Shown piece by piece: positions 17,698 to 26,229 of a DNA stretch of 64,000 bases (positions are counted from its first letter, which is position 1; each line of letters begins with the position of its first letter). The translations under genes and the position numbers were made by a program. Source of the stretch: JBOFBH01 sp051657715. GTDB lineage: Bacteria > Actinomycetota > Actinomycetes > Actinomycetales > Angustibacteraceae. The notes under the pieces were generated by a model. The model did no database searches. It saw only the letters and a program-made list of their open reading frames with translations, and had not been told where the DNA came from. The DNA lies in assembly GCA_051657715.1 (NCBI GenBank), contig JBOFLF010000067.1, forward strand, positions 58,433-122,432, given 5' to 3'.

Positions 17698-18546
17698 ATG
17701 ACAACATCTCCGAGCCCTGGTTCTTCGAGCGCCGGCTTGTTGAGCATCGGGCAGTTCGCCCGGGCCAGCCACCTGAGCGTCAAGACCCTGCGGCACTACC
17801 ACGACGTCGGGGTGCTGGTGCCGGCCGACGTGGACCCGGGCACCGGGTACCGCCGGTACGCCGCCGGGCAGGTCGCGGACGCCCAGCTGGTGCGGCGGTT
17901 CCGGGACCTGGACATGCCGCTGGAGGACGTGCGCTCCGTGCTCACCGCCGCGGACCCGCGGGATCGCAGCCGCCTGGTGCTGCGCCACCTGGACCGGATG
18001 GAACGCCACCTGGACCGTGCCCACGCGGCGGTGGTGTCACTGCGGTCGCTGCTCACCGACCCCGGTGAACCGCTGGTGGTCGAGGAGCGCGTCCTGTCAC
18101 CGACGCCAGTGTTCGCGGTCAGCGGACGGACCGATCGGCACGGCATCGACGACTGGTGCGCTGCCGCGTTCGGTGACCTGGGCGCTGCCCTAGAGGCCAC
18201 CGGCGTCGCGCCGACCGGTCCGGGCGGTGGGCTGTACCCGGGGGAGTTCTTCGAGGACGCCGTCGGTGAGGTCACCGCATACCTGCCGGTCGGCTCGCAG
18301 GTGCTGGCGGACCCGCCCGGCCGGGTCCGGCTGTCGCGGGTGGCAGGGCAGCGGGTCGCCGTCGCGCTCCATCTGGGGCCGTACCGGGAGCTGGACCGTA
18401 CGTACGGTGCGTTGGGCGCGCACCTGGCCGGTCGCACCACCGGCGGCGACGGCCCGATCCGCGAGCGGTACCTCGTCGGCCCGCCCGACACCGATGATCC
18501 GCAGCGCTGGCGTACCGAGGTGTGTTGGCCGATCGCGGCCCCCTGA
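17698..18546 (+). CDS. MerR-family regulator with GyrI-like effector domain
   Basis: A 282-residue protein. Residues 15-85 form a MerR winged helix with LSIGQFARASHLSVKTLRHY and GYRRYA. A dimerisation coiled coil follows (about 90-120). Residues 130-282 resemble the GyrI/BmrR effector-binding fold, with GPYRELDRTYGALGAHL. Such proteins are multidrug-sensing activators. The divergent DUF389 gene and the downstream VOC gene are the nearest candidate targets. Confidence 0.88.
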   Translation: MTTSPSPGSSSAGLLSIGQFARASHLSVKTLRHYHDVGVLVPADVDPGTGYRRYAAGQVADAQLVRRFRDLDMPLEDVRSVLTAADPRDRSRLVLRHLDRMERHLDRAHAAVVSLRSLLTDPGEPLVVEERVLSPTPVFAVSGRTDRHGIDDWCAAAFGDLGAALEATGVAPTGPGGGLYPGEFFEDAVGEVTAYLPVGSQVLADPPGRVRLSRVAGQRVAVALHLGPYRELDRTYGALGAHLAGRTTGGDGPIRERYLVGPPDTDDPQRWRTEVCWPIAAP

Positions 18547-18633
18547 CCCGCCCGGCTACCGCACGATTCGCGTCATTCCAGGATTCCCACCCATCGCAGC
18601 ATCCCGCCCTATCGCGGTATTCGAGGAGGAGCT

Positions 18634-18999
18634 ATGTCCTTGTCCATCACTGCCGTCACGATCGACTGCGTCGACGCCCGGCGGGTCGCCGGGTTCTGGT
18701 CCGCCGTCCTGGACCGACCGGTCGACGACGGAGCCAACCCTTTCTTCGCGTCCATTGGGATGCACGACCACGGCTCGGCCCAGCCGGCGGTGTTCTTCAT
18801 CCAGGTGCCGGAGGGCAAGCAGGGCAAGAACCGGGTGCACCTGGATCTGCACACCCCTGATCTGCAGGCGCAGATCGAGCGGGTGGTCGGCCTGGGCGCC
18901 ACCCGGGTCCGGGACGTCGCCGAGCACGGTTTTACCTGGACGACCCTGCTGGACATCGAGGGCAACGAGTTCGACATCGGCAGCGGCCCGCACGAGTGA
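18634..18999 (+). CDS. VOC-superfamily (glyoxalase-like) protein
   Basis: A 121-residue single-domain protein. It begins MSLSITAVTIDCVDARRVAG, typical of a VOC fold, and has the metal-ligand positions HLDLHTPD and DIEGNEFDI near its end. The substrate is unknown. GAGGAGGAGCT precedes the ATG. It lies 87 bases downstream of the MerR gene in the same direction. Confidence 0.85.
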   Translation: MSLSITAVTIDCVDARRVAGFWSAVLDRPVDDGANPFFASIGMHDHGSAQPAVFFIQVPEGKQGKNRVHLDLHTPDLQAQIERVVGLGATRVRDVAEHGFTWTTLLDIEGNEFDIGSGPHE

Positions 19000-19098
19000 G
19001 CCTCGGTGTCGGGCGGCAGGTGTGAAGGGGATCGCCCGTGTACCGACGAGGCGGTTCGTTCGTCGCATCACCGGTGCTCAGCATTCGTGTCATGTCTC

Positions 19099-19118
19099 GT
19101 CCCGCATGTAGCCGGGAC
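19099..19118 (-). terminator. Hairpin just beyond the tRNA-like gene
   Basis: On the minus strand GTCCCG and CGGGAC form a perfect 6-bp stem with an 8-base loop, starting seven bases after the tRNA discriminator. It has no T-run, so termination is only plausible. Confidence 0.4.
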
Positions 19119-19125
19119 ACCACGG

Positions 19126-19210
19126 TGGGGAAAGAGGGAGTCGAACCCCCACGCCCTTTCGGACACGCAACCCGAAGGCTGCGCGCGTCTGCCAGTTCCG
19201 CCATTCCCCC
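19126..19210 (-). tRNA. Leucine-type class II tRNA with UUCG-capped anticodon arm
   Basis: The acceptor arms GGGGGAA and TTTCCCC pair with one G-U. The D arm is the leucine-type GCGGAACTGGCAGACGC with the GG pair, the variable arm is long, the T loop is TTCGACT, and the discriminator is A. No CCA is encoded. Where an anticodon stem-loop should be, the sequence CGCAGCC-TTCG-GGTTGCG folds into a 7-bp stem closed by a stable UUCG tetraloop. Drawn as a normal 5-bp stem it leaves an 8-base loop, CCTTCGGG, with no leucine or serine anticodon. LeuRS identity depends on A73 and the tRNA body rather than the anticodon in well-studied bacteria, so charging with leucine is possible while decoding is not. 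It lies 39 bases after the second FemAB-like gene, on the same strand. Confidence 0.8.
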
Positions 19211-19225
19211 GCGCGAAAGACGGTA

Positions 19226-19253
19226 CCACTACGGTGAAATCCACTACGGTCAA
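19226..19253 (-). promoter_or_regulatory. Promoter-like sequence before the tRNA-like gene
   Basis: Reading the minus strand, TTGACC (19253-19248) overlaps the stop codon of the preceding gene. TAGTGG (19231-19226) follows after 16 bases and ends 15 bases before the tRNA. The tRNA may therefore be transcribed both from the operon and from its own start. The -10 match is weak. Confidence 0.35.
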
Positions 19254-20314
19254 TCCATTCCGGTGTGACCGTCCAGCGGCAACTCTGCCACCAGACATGG
19301 GCTCACCACACAACCACGACGGCGTTTGGCATCCACCGACGCCGGTCCATAACTGATCAGACGAATGCCGGCCTCGGCCGCCGCTTGTGCGGGCTGGTAG
19401 AACAGCGTGGAGAAATAGCCCAGCGACGACCGGGCGTCGGTGTAGTCCGAGCCGGTCATCATGGCCGTCCACTCCTGCCCGTCCCGCACGAAGAGACTGC
19501 AGCTCACCGTGCGCGAGTCGGCTACCAGGGCGAAGACCTGGAGATCCTCGGGCGGTACGTGGGCTCGGATCGCGGACAGCATGGCTGCCTCCTGCGCGGG
19601 GTCGACCGTGCCGGTGTACTTCTCCACCAGCTGGCACCTCAGGGCGAGCAGCTCCGGCTCATCGTCAGCTAGCGGGCGCCGCACTGGGTCCAGGCCGCGC
19701 TGCGCGATCCGCCCCAGCTCGCGGCGCACCTCGACTCGGCGCTTGCTGGGCAGGCTCCCCAGGTAGCCGTCGAAGCTGTCCCAGGTCACCGGCAGGTCGC
19801 AGCGGTCGATCAGATGCCCAACCCGGAAACCGGCCGCAGCCAAGACGGCTGTCAGGGGTGCCGCGCGCGGCGTCAGATGCAGGAAGACCACGGAGCGCGC
19901 CCCGCTGCGCCGGCCCCACTGCAGGAGCTCGTGGACGAGGCGCCGCAGCACCGCCGGGTCGTGCGCGCCCGGTCCGAGCGGGAACGCCTGGTAGTTCGGG
20001 TACATCAGCAGCAGGCAGGGGAAGACGTCGGCCGGGTCCACGCCCTGCCACGGGTGCGGGCCGGACGCGAGGAAGCCGTCCCGGGCGAGCTGGCCCGACA
20101 GCATGGCGTAGGGGTCGCGACGGGCGACCACCGGGCGGCTCGGCAGCAGGGCGCCGCCGAGCGCCGCCGAGCACCGGCCGTCTGGGTCCCGCAAGGCGAA
20201 GGTGTGATAGTCCCCCGGGTACCAGGAGCGACCGAAGGTGATCCAGCGTGGCTGGGCGACGGCTGGTGCGCCACTGGCGAGCCCCGCCCAGTCGCCGGGG
20301 ATGCCCGGGACCAC
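19250..20314 (-). CDS. FemAB-like / GNAT-fold transferase, second copy
   Basis: A 354-residue protein. The C-terminal half has the Fem/GNAT pattern: PSKRRVEVRRELGR, then FVRDGQEWTAMMTGSDY, and near the end LISYGPASVDAKRRRGC, similar to the K-x-x-RG signature of FemAB-like proteins. No signal peptide is visible. The GTG at 20314 is chosen because AGGAGG lies seven bases before it. Members of this fold transfer acyl or aminoacyl groups. Several natural-product members use charged tRNA (VlmA, PacB and DhpH are known examples). It follows the first FemAB-like gene by 23 bases, and the tRNA-like gene follows it. Confidence 0.75.
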   Translation of the reverse strand: MVPGIPGDWAGLASGAPAVAQPRWITFGRSWYPGDYHTFALRDPDGRCSAALGGALLPSRPVVARRDPYAMLSGQLARDGFLASGPHPWQGVDPADVFPCLLLMYPNYQAFPLGPGAHDPAVLRRLVHELLQWGRRSGARSVVFLHLTPRAAPLTAVLAAAGFRVGHLIDRCDLPVTWDSFDGYLGSLPSKRRVEVRRELGRIAQRGLDPVRRPLADDEPELLALRCQLVEKYTGTVDPAQEAAMLSAIRAHVPPEDLQVFALVADSRTVSCSLFVRDGQEWTAMMTGSDYTDARSSLGYFSTLFYQPAQAAAEAGIRLISYGPASVDAKRRRGCVVSPCLVAELPLDGHTGMD

Positions 20315-20337
20315 GTCGAGTCCTCCTGGCACGTCGC

Positions 20338-21357
20338 TCACCTGCCGGTATCCGCCATGAACGCCTGCAGCGGTTGAGGAACCATGCCGAACCGCATCTT
20401 GAACGCGGGGTTGCGCCGCCCCCCCTCCAAGACCGACACGCCGACCCGGAACCCCAGCTGGATGATGGCGGCCATCAGCACGTAGTAGGGGCTGAACGGC
20501 AACCCCGGGTCGCGGTTGTAACCGCCGGCCCAGGCGTGGATCTTCCGGCTCTCGATGAAGACCACGGCCTTGGCGATCAGCGCGTCCGCCAGTGTGACCT
20601 CGACGATCCGGGCGCCTCGGCGGGTGTACCGCAGGAACGCGGCGATGCGTTCGGCGCTGTAGTAGCCGGCCGAGCCGACCCGGGCCATCAGCTCCTCGAA
20701 GATACGCAGCGTCTGCGGGTCCTCGTGCTGCGTGGGCTCGCGGTCGCTGACCCGCACGCCGACGTCGTCCGCTCGTCGCAGCTGCCGCCGGTACTCGCCG
20801 CGGTCCTTCGTCTTCAACGCCGCCAGGTACCCCTCCCAGTCCTTCAGGCCGGCCAGATCCATCCAGTACCGCGTGTCGAGATCGGTTCCCGCCAACCCAG
20901 CGCCGGTGAGCGCCCGCGCCGACGCTGAGTCGGTGGGGACGTTGATGAACCCGAACCGGCCCAGGCCGGTCTGAGCCGCGACGTCGCGCATGGCGGCGAT
21001 CACCGCGCCGGCCAGCTGCGCGGTGCGGGTAGCACCGGCCAGCTGGGTGTCCGAGCAGTGCCACACGTGGCTCAGCAGCGCATGCTCACCGGCCGCGAGG
21101 CCGAGGGCGCCGAGCGGGTCGCCCTGCACATAGCAGGGTGTCAACGCCACCAGCTCGCCGACGGAGTCGTAGGTCTCGACGTAGTGAACCCCGTGCACCG
21201 GCTGGATCGGCTCCCGCTCGTACGCGCGCAGGAACTCGTGCCCGTAGTAGAACTCCGACACCCCGACCGTCTGGGCGAGGCCCTCCGAGCGGGGGTCGAG
21301 GTCGTCCACGCTGCGCACGACACGGGTGGTGAACTCAGAAGGTGGCGAAGTACTCAC
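20338..21357 (-). CDS. FemAB-like / GNAT-fold transferase, first copy
   Basis: A 339-residue protein of the BioF2/CelD-like GNAT group. The C-terminal domain contains ADALIAKAVVFIESRKIHAW, followed by YYVLMAAIIQLGF and VLEGGRRNPAFKMRFG, the position where the family has a G-G-x-x-x-x-K-x-R-F-G motif. The N-terminal half is a second, more divergent GNAT-like domain, as in FemX. The GTG at 21357 has GGGAG in front and overlaps the end of the glutamine-synthetase-like gene by 23 bases, which suggests coupled translation. The substrate is unknown. An aminoacyl-tRNA donor is an inference from fold and context. Confidence 0.78.
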   Translation of the reverse strand: MSTSPPSEFTTRVVRSVDDLDPRSEGLAQTVGVSEFYYGHEFLRAYEREPIQPVHGVHYVETYDSVGELVALTPCYVQGDPLGALGLAAGEHALLSHVWHCSDTQLAGATRTAQLAGAVIAAMRDVAAQTGLGRFGFINVPTDSASARALTGAGLAGTDLDTRYWMDLAGLKDWEGYLAALKTKDRGEYRRQLRRADDVGVRVSDREPTQHEDPQTLRIFEELMARVGSAGYYSAERIAAFLRYTRRGARIVEVTLADALIAKAVVFIESRKIHAWAGGYNRDPGLPFSPYYVLMAAIIQLGFRVGVSVLEGGRRNPAFKMRFGMVPQPLQAFMADTGR

Positions 21358-22906
21358 GCTGCTCCCATTCCGTGACGCTGCTGTTGAGCGCCGCGCCGAC
21401 CGAGGCTGCCCAGGTCCGATAGCGGCTCAGCTCGCTGGTCTTGAGCTGGAGCAGGCACTCGCTGAGCGCCTCGCCGAGCGCGGCGCGGACGACCGATCCC
21501 TTCCGGAACGCCTCCAGGGCCGCACCCAGGTCCCGCGGACACGCCGGGGCCGCTGCGCTGTGCGGGTTGTCGGACGCCGCGCCCGGCACCAGCTTGTCGT
21601 CGACTCCCGCGAGCCCGGTGGCGAGCTGGCTGGCGATGTACAGATAGGGGTTGGCGCACGGCTCGCCGATCCGGTTCTCCACGTGCGTGCCTGGATCCCC
21701 ACCGCCGCCGACCACCCGCAGGAAGGCGCCGCGATTCTCGACCGACCACGAGATCCGGTCCGGGGACAGCGAGAACCTCTCGTCCAGCCGGCGGTATCCG
21801 TTCACGGTGGGGACGGCGAGCAGCGTCGCCTCGGCGGCGTGGTGGAGCAGACCGGCCAGGTAGCCCTCGCCCACCGACGACAGCAGCCGTCCTGGATCGG
21901 CGAACATGTTCCGGCCGCTGCTGCGCTCGACGAGCGACTGGTGCAGGTGCCAGCCGCTCGCGTCGAAGCCGGCCAGGCCGGGCAGGGCCATGAAGGAGGC
22001 GTGGTGCCCGTGCCGGGCCATCACCTGCTTGGTGACCGTCCGGAACAACAGCATCGCGTCCGCGGCGGCCAACGCCTCCAGCGGGTGGAAGGTGAACTCG
22101 AGCTGTCCCGGCCCTGATTCGTGCTCGACGGTGCGCAGCGGAAGATCGAGGGCCAGCACGGCAGTCGTCAGCGGCTCCAGGACCGGCGCCAAGGCGTCGG
22201 TGAGCGCGTCGAGGTTGAACTGGTAGCCGCCGTTGACCGGTTCGACCGCCGGTGCCGCTCCCTGCACCCCGAAGCCGCCCACCTGGCTCGCCGTCACCTG
22301 GTTCGCGGACAGACCCGGTGTGGGCGAGAGCCGGGTGAGGTACCACTCCACCTCGAGGCCGATGACGGCCTCCATGCCCCGGGCGGCGAGCCGCTGGCAC
22401 ATCAGGCGTAGCGCGGCCCGGCTGGACAACGGGTGCGGGGTCCCGTCGCGCAGGTGCTCGTCCGCGACGACCCAGCCGACCCGGGCGCCGGTGTGCGGCA
22501 GCACCCGGAACGTCGTGGGGTCCGGCACGGCGATGAAGTCCCCCGCGCCGGTCAGTTCGTCAATGCCGAGCCCGCCACCGGGTGCGAAGAAATCGACGGC
22601 CACGGCGTGCCCGGTGTCGAAGACGAACGGCCCGGGGCTGTGGTCCATCCCGTTGCGCAACACGGCCGCGAAAGTGTCCGCGGTAAGCGTCTTGGACCGC
22701 GCAAGCCCATGCGGGTCGCCGAAGACGACTCGGACAAAATCGAGCTCGCCCAGACGGTCCCGGACCGCGCGCGCCGCCTCCTGCTGGTGGGTGTCCCACA
22801 GCTCGTGGCGGGCGATGAAGTCGCGGCTGCCGGTGCTCGCGTCGGCCAGGCGCACCTGACTGGACGCGCCGGGGACGCCGGACGTGCCGGGGATGGTGGT
22901 GGTCAC
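21335..22906 (-). CDS. Glutamine-synthetase-family ligase
   Basis: A 523-residue protein with the GS architecture. The beta-grasp N-domain covers about 30-130. The catalytic domain shows EVEWYL (metal glutamates), VEHESGPGQLEF, a WHLHQSL motif in the ATP/metal loop, SISW-like RISWSVENRGAFLRV, and HVENRIG followed by ANPYLYIASQLATG. Residues differ from housekeeping GlnA, as in gamma-glutamyl ligases that use amines other than ammonia. In the fosfazinomycin and kinamycin pathways a GS homologue attaches glutamate to a hydrazine. The same role here is an inference. It starts with GTG in a GTGA overlap with the amidase stop. Confidence 0.88.
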   Translation of the reverse strand: MTTTIPGTSGVPGASSQVRLADASTGSRDFIARHELWDTHQQEAARAVRDRLGELDFVRVVFGDPHGLARSKTLTADTFAAVLRNGMDHSPGPFVFDTGHAVAVDFFAPGGGLGIDELTGAGDFIAVPDPTTFRVLPHTGARVGWVVADEHLRDGTPHPLSSRAALRLMCQRLAARGMEAVIGLEVEWYLTRLSPTPGLSANQVTASQVGGFGVQGAAPAVEPVNGGYQFNLDALTDALAPVLEPLTTAVLALDLPLRTVEHESGPGQLEFTFHPLEALAAADAMLLFRTVTKQVMARHGHHASFMALPGLAGFDASGWHLHQSLVERSSGRNMFADPGRLLSSVGEGYLAGLLHHAAEATLLAVPTVNGYRRLDERFSLSPDRISWSVENRGAFLRVVGGGGDPGTHVENRIGEPCANPYLYIASQLATGLAGVDDKLVPGAASDNPHSAAAPACPRDLGAALEAFRKGSVVRAALGEALSECLLQLKTSELSRYRTWAASVGAALNSSVTEWEQREYFATF

Positions 22907-24375
22907 ATCGTCTCCAGGTGCCGGTAGGAGGGTTGCCAGGGCATGGCGGTCTCAAGCTCGCGGGCAGCGGCCAGGGCGACCTCGTCCCGGTGCCGGGCCG
23001 CCACCAGCTGGAGCCCGACGGGCAACCCGGTTTCGTCGTGGCCGACCGGGACCGAGACGGCTGGCTGGCCGGAGAGGTTGAACGGGTAGCAGGCCGGCGC
23101 CCACGCCAGCCAGTCGAGCGCCCCGCCATCGGTGTCCGGTCGCCACGCCGCACGATCGAAGGGCGCTACCGGCACGGTCGGCATCGCCAGCACGTCGAAC
23201 CGTGCGGTCCAGGCGTACAGGCGGCGACACAGCAACGCGCGTTCCCGCTCGGCTCGGATCAGGTCCGCCGCGGTCAGTCGCAGGCCGTGCTTCACGACCG
23301 CCAGCCGATCCGGGTCCGCGACCGAGTCGTGTTCGGGTCGATGGTCAGCCGCCGCGGCCGCGGCGAGGATCACCACGAGCACGGGGTACGGGTCCTCGAA
23401 GGTCTCCACCACCAGGGTGACGTGGTGGCCTCGTTCGGCGAGTGCGGCCACCGCGCGGGAGCAGCGCTCCGCCGCCAGCACTGATGGGGCGACGCCGCCA
23501 GGTTGGGGCAGCCACCCGATCCGCAACCGACGGCGGGTGGGGCGTGCCTCGGCGGCAGGTGCGTCCAGCGAGTACGGGTCGTGCGGATCCGGGCCGGCCA
23601 TGACCGAGACGAGCCGCTCGACGTCGGCGACGCTTCGGGCCAGCGCACCGAGGTGCGAGAGCCGCTCCGGGCTCAGCGGGTCGTACGGCACCCGGCCGAA
23701 GGTCGGCTTGAACCCCACCACGCCGCAGAACGCGGCGGGGATCCGGATCGACCCCGCTCCGTCGGTGCCGGTGGCCGCGACACCCAGACCCGCGGCCACA
23801 GCGGCGGCGGCTCCGCCACTCGAGCCGCCAGCGCTGCGGCTGAGGTCCCAGGGGTTGCCGGTCGCCGGGCCGAGGCGGTTGCAGGTCGACGCGCTCCACC
23901 CGTCCTCGGAGGTGTTCGTCTTGCCGATGATGACCGCTCCGGCGCGCCGCAGGCGAGCGACCGCGGTCGCGTCGTGTTGTGGCACCCAGTCGCGGGTGGC
24001 CAGCGAGCCCCGGGTGGTCCGCATCCCTGCGGTGGGCGTCAGGTCCTTCACCGAGACCGGCAGCCCCAGCAACGGGTACGTCTCCAGAGCGGCGCGACCG
24101 CAAGACCGCAGCAGGTCCTCCGCTCGGCGCGCTTGGCTCATCGCGCCGTCCGCGTCGACGGTGAGGAAAGCCCTCAGCCGCGGGTCATGTGCGCGCACCG
24201 CGTCCAACACGGCGCTGACGTGCTCCGTCGGGGTCACCTCGCCCGCGGCGTAACGCCGGTGCAGGCTCGTCGAATCGAGGAAGCGATCGGGCGGATCGAG
24301 GGCGCCGGACCCACCCCTGGTCGTCGTCCCCGGGAGGATGGGCACGGCGCGATCCGGGTGCGGCGCTGCCAGCAT
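22903..24375 (-). CDS. Amidase-signature family hydrolase
   Basis: A 490-residue amidase. The catalytic triad is visible: K110 in VSVKD, the cis-serine in SAGGSSGGAA (about S185) and the nucleophile S209 in TDGAGSIRIPA. Family members hydrolyse amides and hydrazides, or transfer the acyl group. In the fosfazinomycin/kinamycin route an amidase acts on an acyl hydrazine. The ATG at 24375 has a G-rich stretch a few bases upstream. The frame is open 36 bases further. It is the first gene of the minus-strand operon amidase, GS-like, two FemAB-like genes and tRNA-like gene. Confidence 0.9.
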   Translation of the reverse strand: MLAAPHPDRAVPILPGTTTRGGSGALDPPDRFLDSTSLHRRYAAGEVTPTEHVSAVLDAVRAHDPRLRAFLTVDADGAMSQARRAEDLLRSCGRAALETYPLLGLPVSVKDLTPTAGMRTTRGSLATRDWVPQHDATAVARLRRAGAVIIGKTNTSEDGWSASTCNRLGPATGNPWDLSRSAGGSSGGAAAAVAAGLGVAATGTDGAGSIRIPAAFCGVVGFKPTFGRVPYDPLSPERLSHLGALARSVADVERLVSVMAGPDPHDPYSLDAPAAEARPTRRRLRIGWLPQPGGVAPSVLAAERCSRAVAALAERGHHVTLVVETFEDPYPVLVVILAAAAAADHRPEHDSVADPDRLAVVKHGLRLTAADLIRAERERALLCRRLYAWTARFDVLAMPTVPVAPFDRAAWRPDTDGGALDWLAWAPACYPFNLSGQPAVSVPVGHDETGLPVGLQLVAARHRDEVALAAARELETAMPWQPSYRHLETM

Positions 24376-24633
24376 GCTTACCCCCCCGAATACCTCGCCA
24401 ACCAGGGCCACCTCGCCGTATCAGGATCCACGCCTGGCGGCTCTACCCCCTCAGAGCACGAAAGTAGCTACCCGAATACATCGGGACAAGCATATTGTGG
24501 CTTTGATGCTGATCAAGGAGGCTGACTCCCGGCGTTCCCCGACGCGTTCACCTGCCAGTGACAGCGTGTCGGGGCCTGACGTCGCTGGCGAGGCTGTCTA
24601 ACGCTCGAACAGGTTTTCTTTGGGGGGCACCTG
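24376..24633. promoter_or_regulatory. Divergent control region of the two cluster operons
   Basis: This 258-base gap separates the minus-strand amidase operon from the plus-strand kinase operon. It is AT-richer than its surroundings. It holds the dyad CCCGA-ATACA-TCGGG at 24471-24485, and the first half, CCCGAATAC, recurs near 24386. CATATTGTGG about 10 bases after the dyad could serve as a -10 region. Both operons could be controlled from here. Confidence 0.45.
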
Positions 24634-26229
24634 ATGCGTCTTGCCGACCGCCGTTCCTTCGCGGGCCCGATCCACCCCGCCTCGACCGCCTGCCTGGCAG
24701 CGCTCTACCAGGCACTGGCCGTGTCCGACGACGTCGAGGTGGACGCAACTGGGCAGGCCGTCGTGTTCGTGGCGGACCCCGCGGACCGCGTCGGCACGGC
24801 GGCGACTGCCGATCGAGTCGAAGGCGCGCTCCGGCACTTCGGTATCACGGTGCGGGTGGTGGACACCCGGCCGCGGGACGAGTGGTCGCAGGCCAGTCCG
24901 GCACGCGCGCGGGTGTCCACGGGCGCCGTACCGCCGCGGGCCGACAGCAGCGCGATGACCCCGAGCGCCGTGGCTCCGGGCATGTATCTGCTCGGTGGCT
25001 CTCTGCACGGGTGGTTCGTGGCGTCGGGGTCGGTGACCTGCCAGGCCGACGCCGTGGTCGACCTGGTGCGCCGTAGCCGCCTCGCGGGGTGGGCCGCGAT
25101 GGTGTCGCCGACCCCGGAGCTGGAGCTGCTGCACACCCCTGGCTCAGACTCCACCGGCGTCGTGCAGTTCCGGGGCGACGGCACCGGGCCGCTGGTCGCC
25201 AAGGTCGGACCCCGGGACGTCATCGAAGCCGAGGTCGACTTCACCGGCACGGTGAATCAGCAGCTCGCCGGGACTGGCGCGGCAGCCCCGTTCCCCCGCA
25301 CGCGTGCCGTCGCGGTCGAGGGACATCAAGCCGTGAACATCATGGACGCCGCCGAGCCGATGCCGGTGGAACGGCTGTTTGCCGACGCCGACCGCACCCG
25401 GCTGGCTGACGACGCCGTCTCGCAGCTCGAACCGCACCTGGCCGCCCTCGAGGGGTGGTACCAGAACACGGCCGACCCCGGACGCCCGCCGGTCGTGGCG
25501 GACTACCTCTACCGCGAGCGATTCACCGCCCTGCCGGAGCACCCGGCTTTCGTCCGGACCTTCGCCGCCCGGTTTCCCGAGGTGACCCGGGACGAGGTGC
25601 TCGCGGTCCCGGTGCGGCTGCCCGGCGGCCTGCTCGTCCCGGGGTATCGGGAAGCGTGCCGGTGGCTGGACGGTGCGACGGATCGCCTGTTGCCCCGAGG
25701 CGGCAGCCGCGTGCACGGGGACCTGTACCTGACCAACATGCTGCACCACCGGGACGGCCGTCCCGTCTTCATCGACCCGCGGACGGTGTGGGACGGCCAC
25801 CCGCTCCCCGATCCCGGATACGGCGACCCGGTCTTCGACCTGGCCACGTTGCTGCATGGGGTGCTGCCGATGGCCGCGGTGCTGCATGCCGTGGCCACGG
25901 GCCGCAGCGAGACGCTGCTCAACCTCGCCGAGGTCGCACTCGGCTCCGACGAGCTGGACCTGTCCTCACTGCGACTGCCGATCGAGCCGGACGCCGCGAT
26001 CCGTGCCCTGGAGCGTCGGCTGCTGCGGATCCCGCCGCTACCAGAACCCGAGCCGGTGGTCCGAGCCCGGCTCTCCATCGGCGCGGCGAGCTCGCTCGCT
26101 GGCTGGCTGAAGTATGACCGCTCCCTGAGTACCGCCGAAGCATGGCTCGCCACCTATGCGTCCTGCGTGTGGTACCTGGCGCGGGCACGGGATCTGTACA
26201 CCGACTGGGACCAGGAGACCTCGACATGA
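24634..26229 (+). CDS. APH-type phosphotransferase-like protein
   Basis: A 531-residue protein. Residues 1-150 are not recognisable. From about 170 a kinase fold begins, with the Brenner motif HGDLYLTN (H361, D363, N368) and the metal motif FIDPR (D381), followed by GDPVFDLATLLHG, as in aminoglycoside/choline kinases. It should transfer phosphate from ATP to a small molecule. It could activate an intermediate or inactivate the product for self-protection, and the sequence does not decide. A GGGGGG stretch precedes the ATG. The stop overlaps the next start (ATGA). Confidence 0.8.
   Translation: MRLADRRSFAGPIHPASTACLAALYQALAVSDDVEVDATGQAVVFVADPADRVGTAATADRVEGALRHFGITVRVVDTRPRDEWSQASPARARVSTGAVPPRADSSAMTPSAVAPGMYLLGGSLHGWFVASGSVTCQADAVVDLVRRSRLAGWAAMVSPTPELELLHTPGSDSTGVVQFRGDGTGPLVAKVGPRDVIEAEVDFTGTVNQQLAGTGAAAPFPRTRAVAVEGHQAVNIMDAAEPMPVERLFADADRTRLADDAVSQLEPHLAALEGWYQNTADPGRPPVVADYLYRERFTALPEHPAFVRTFAARFPEVTRDEVLAVPVRLPGGLLVPGYREACRWLDGATDRLLPRGGSRVHGDLYLTNMLHHRDGRPVFIDPRTVWDGHPLPDPGYGDPVFDLATLLHGVLPMAAVLHAVATGRSETLLNLAEVALGSDELDLSSLRLPIEPDAAIRALERRLLRIPPLPEPEPVVRARLSIGAASSLAGWLKYDRSLSTAEAWLATYASCVWYLARARDLYTDWDQETST

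Noticed and set aside
19126..19210. The tRNA as an attachment site of an integrated element
   Set aside because: No integrase, excisionase or repeated tRNA 3' end was seen nearby, and the cluster shows no mobile-element genes.
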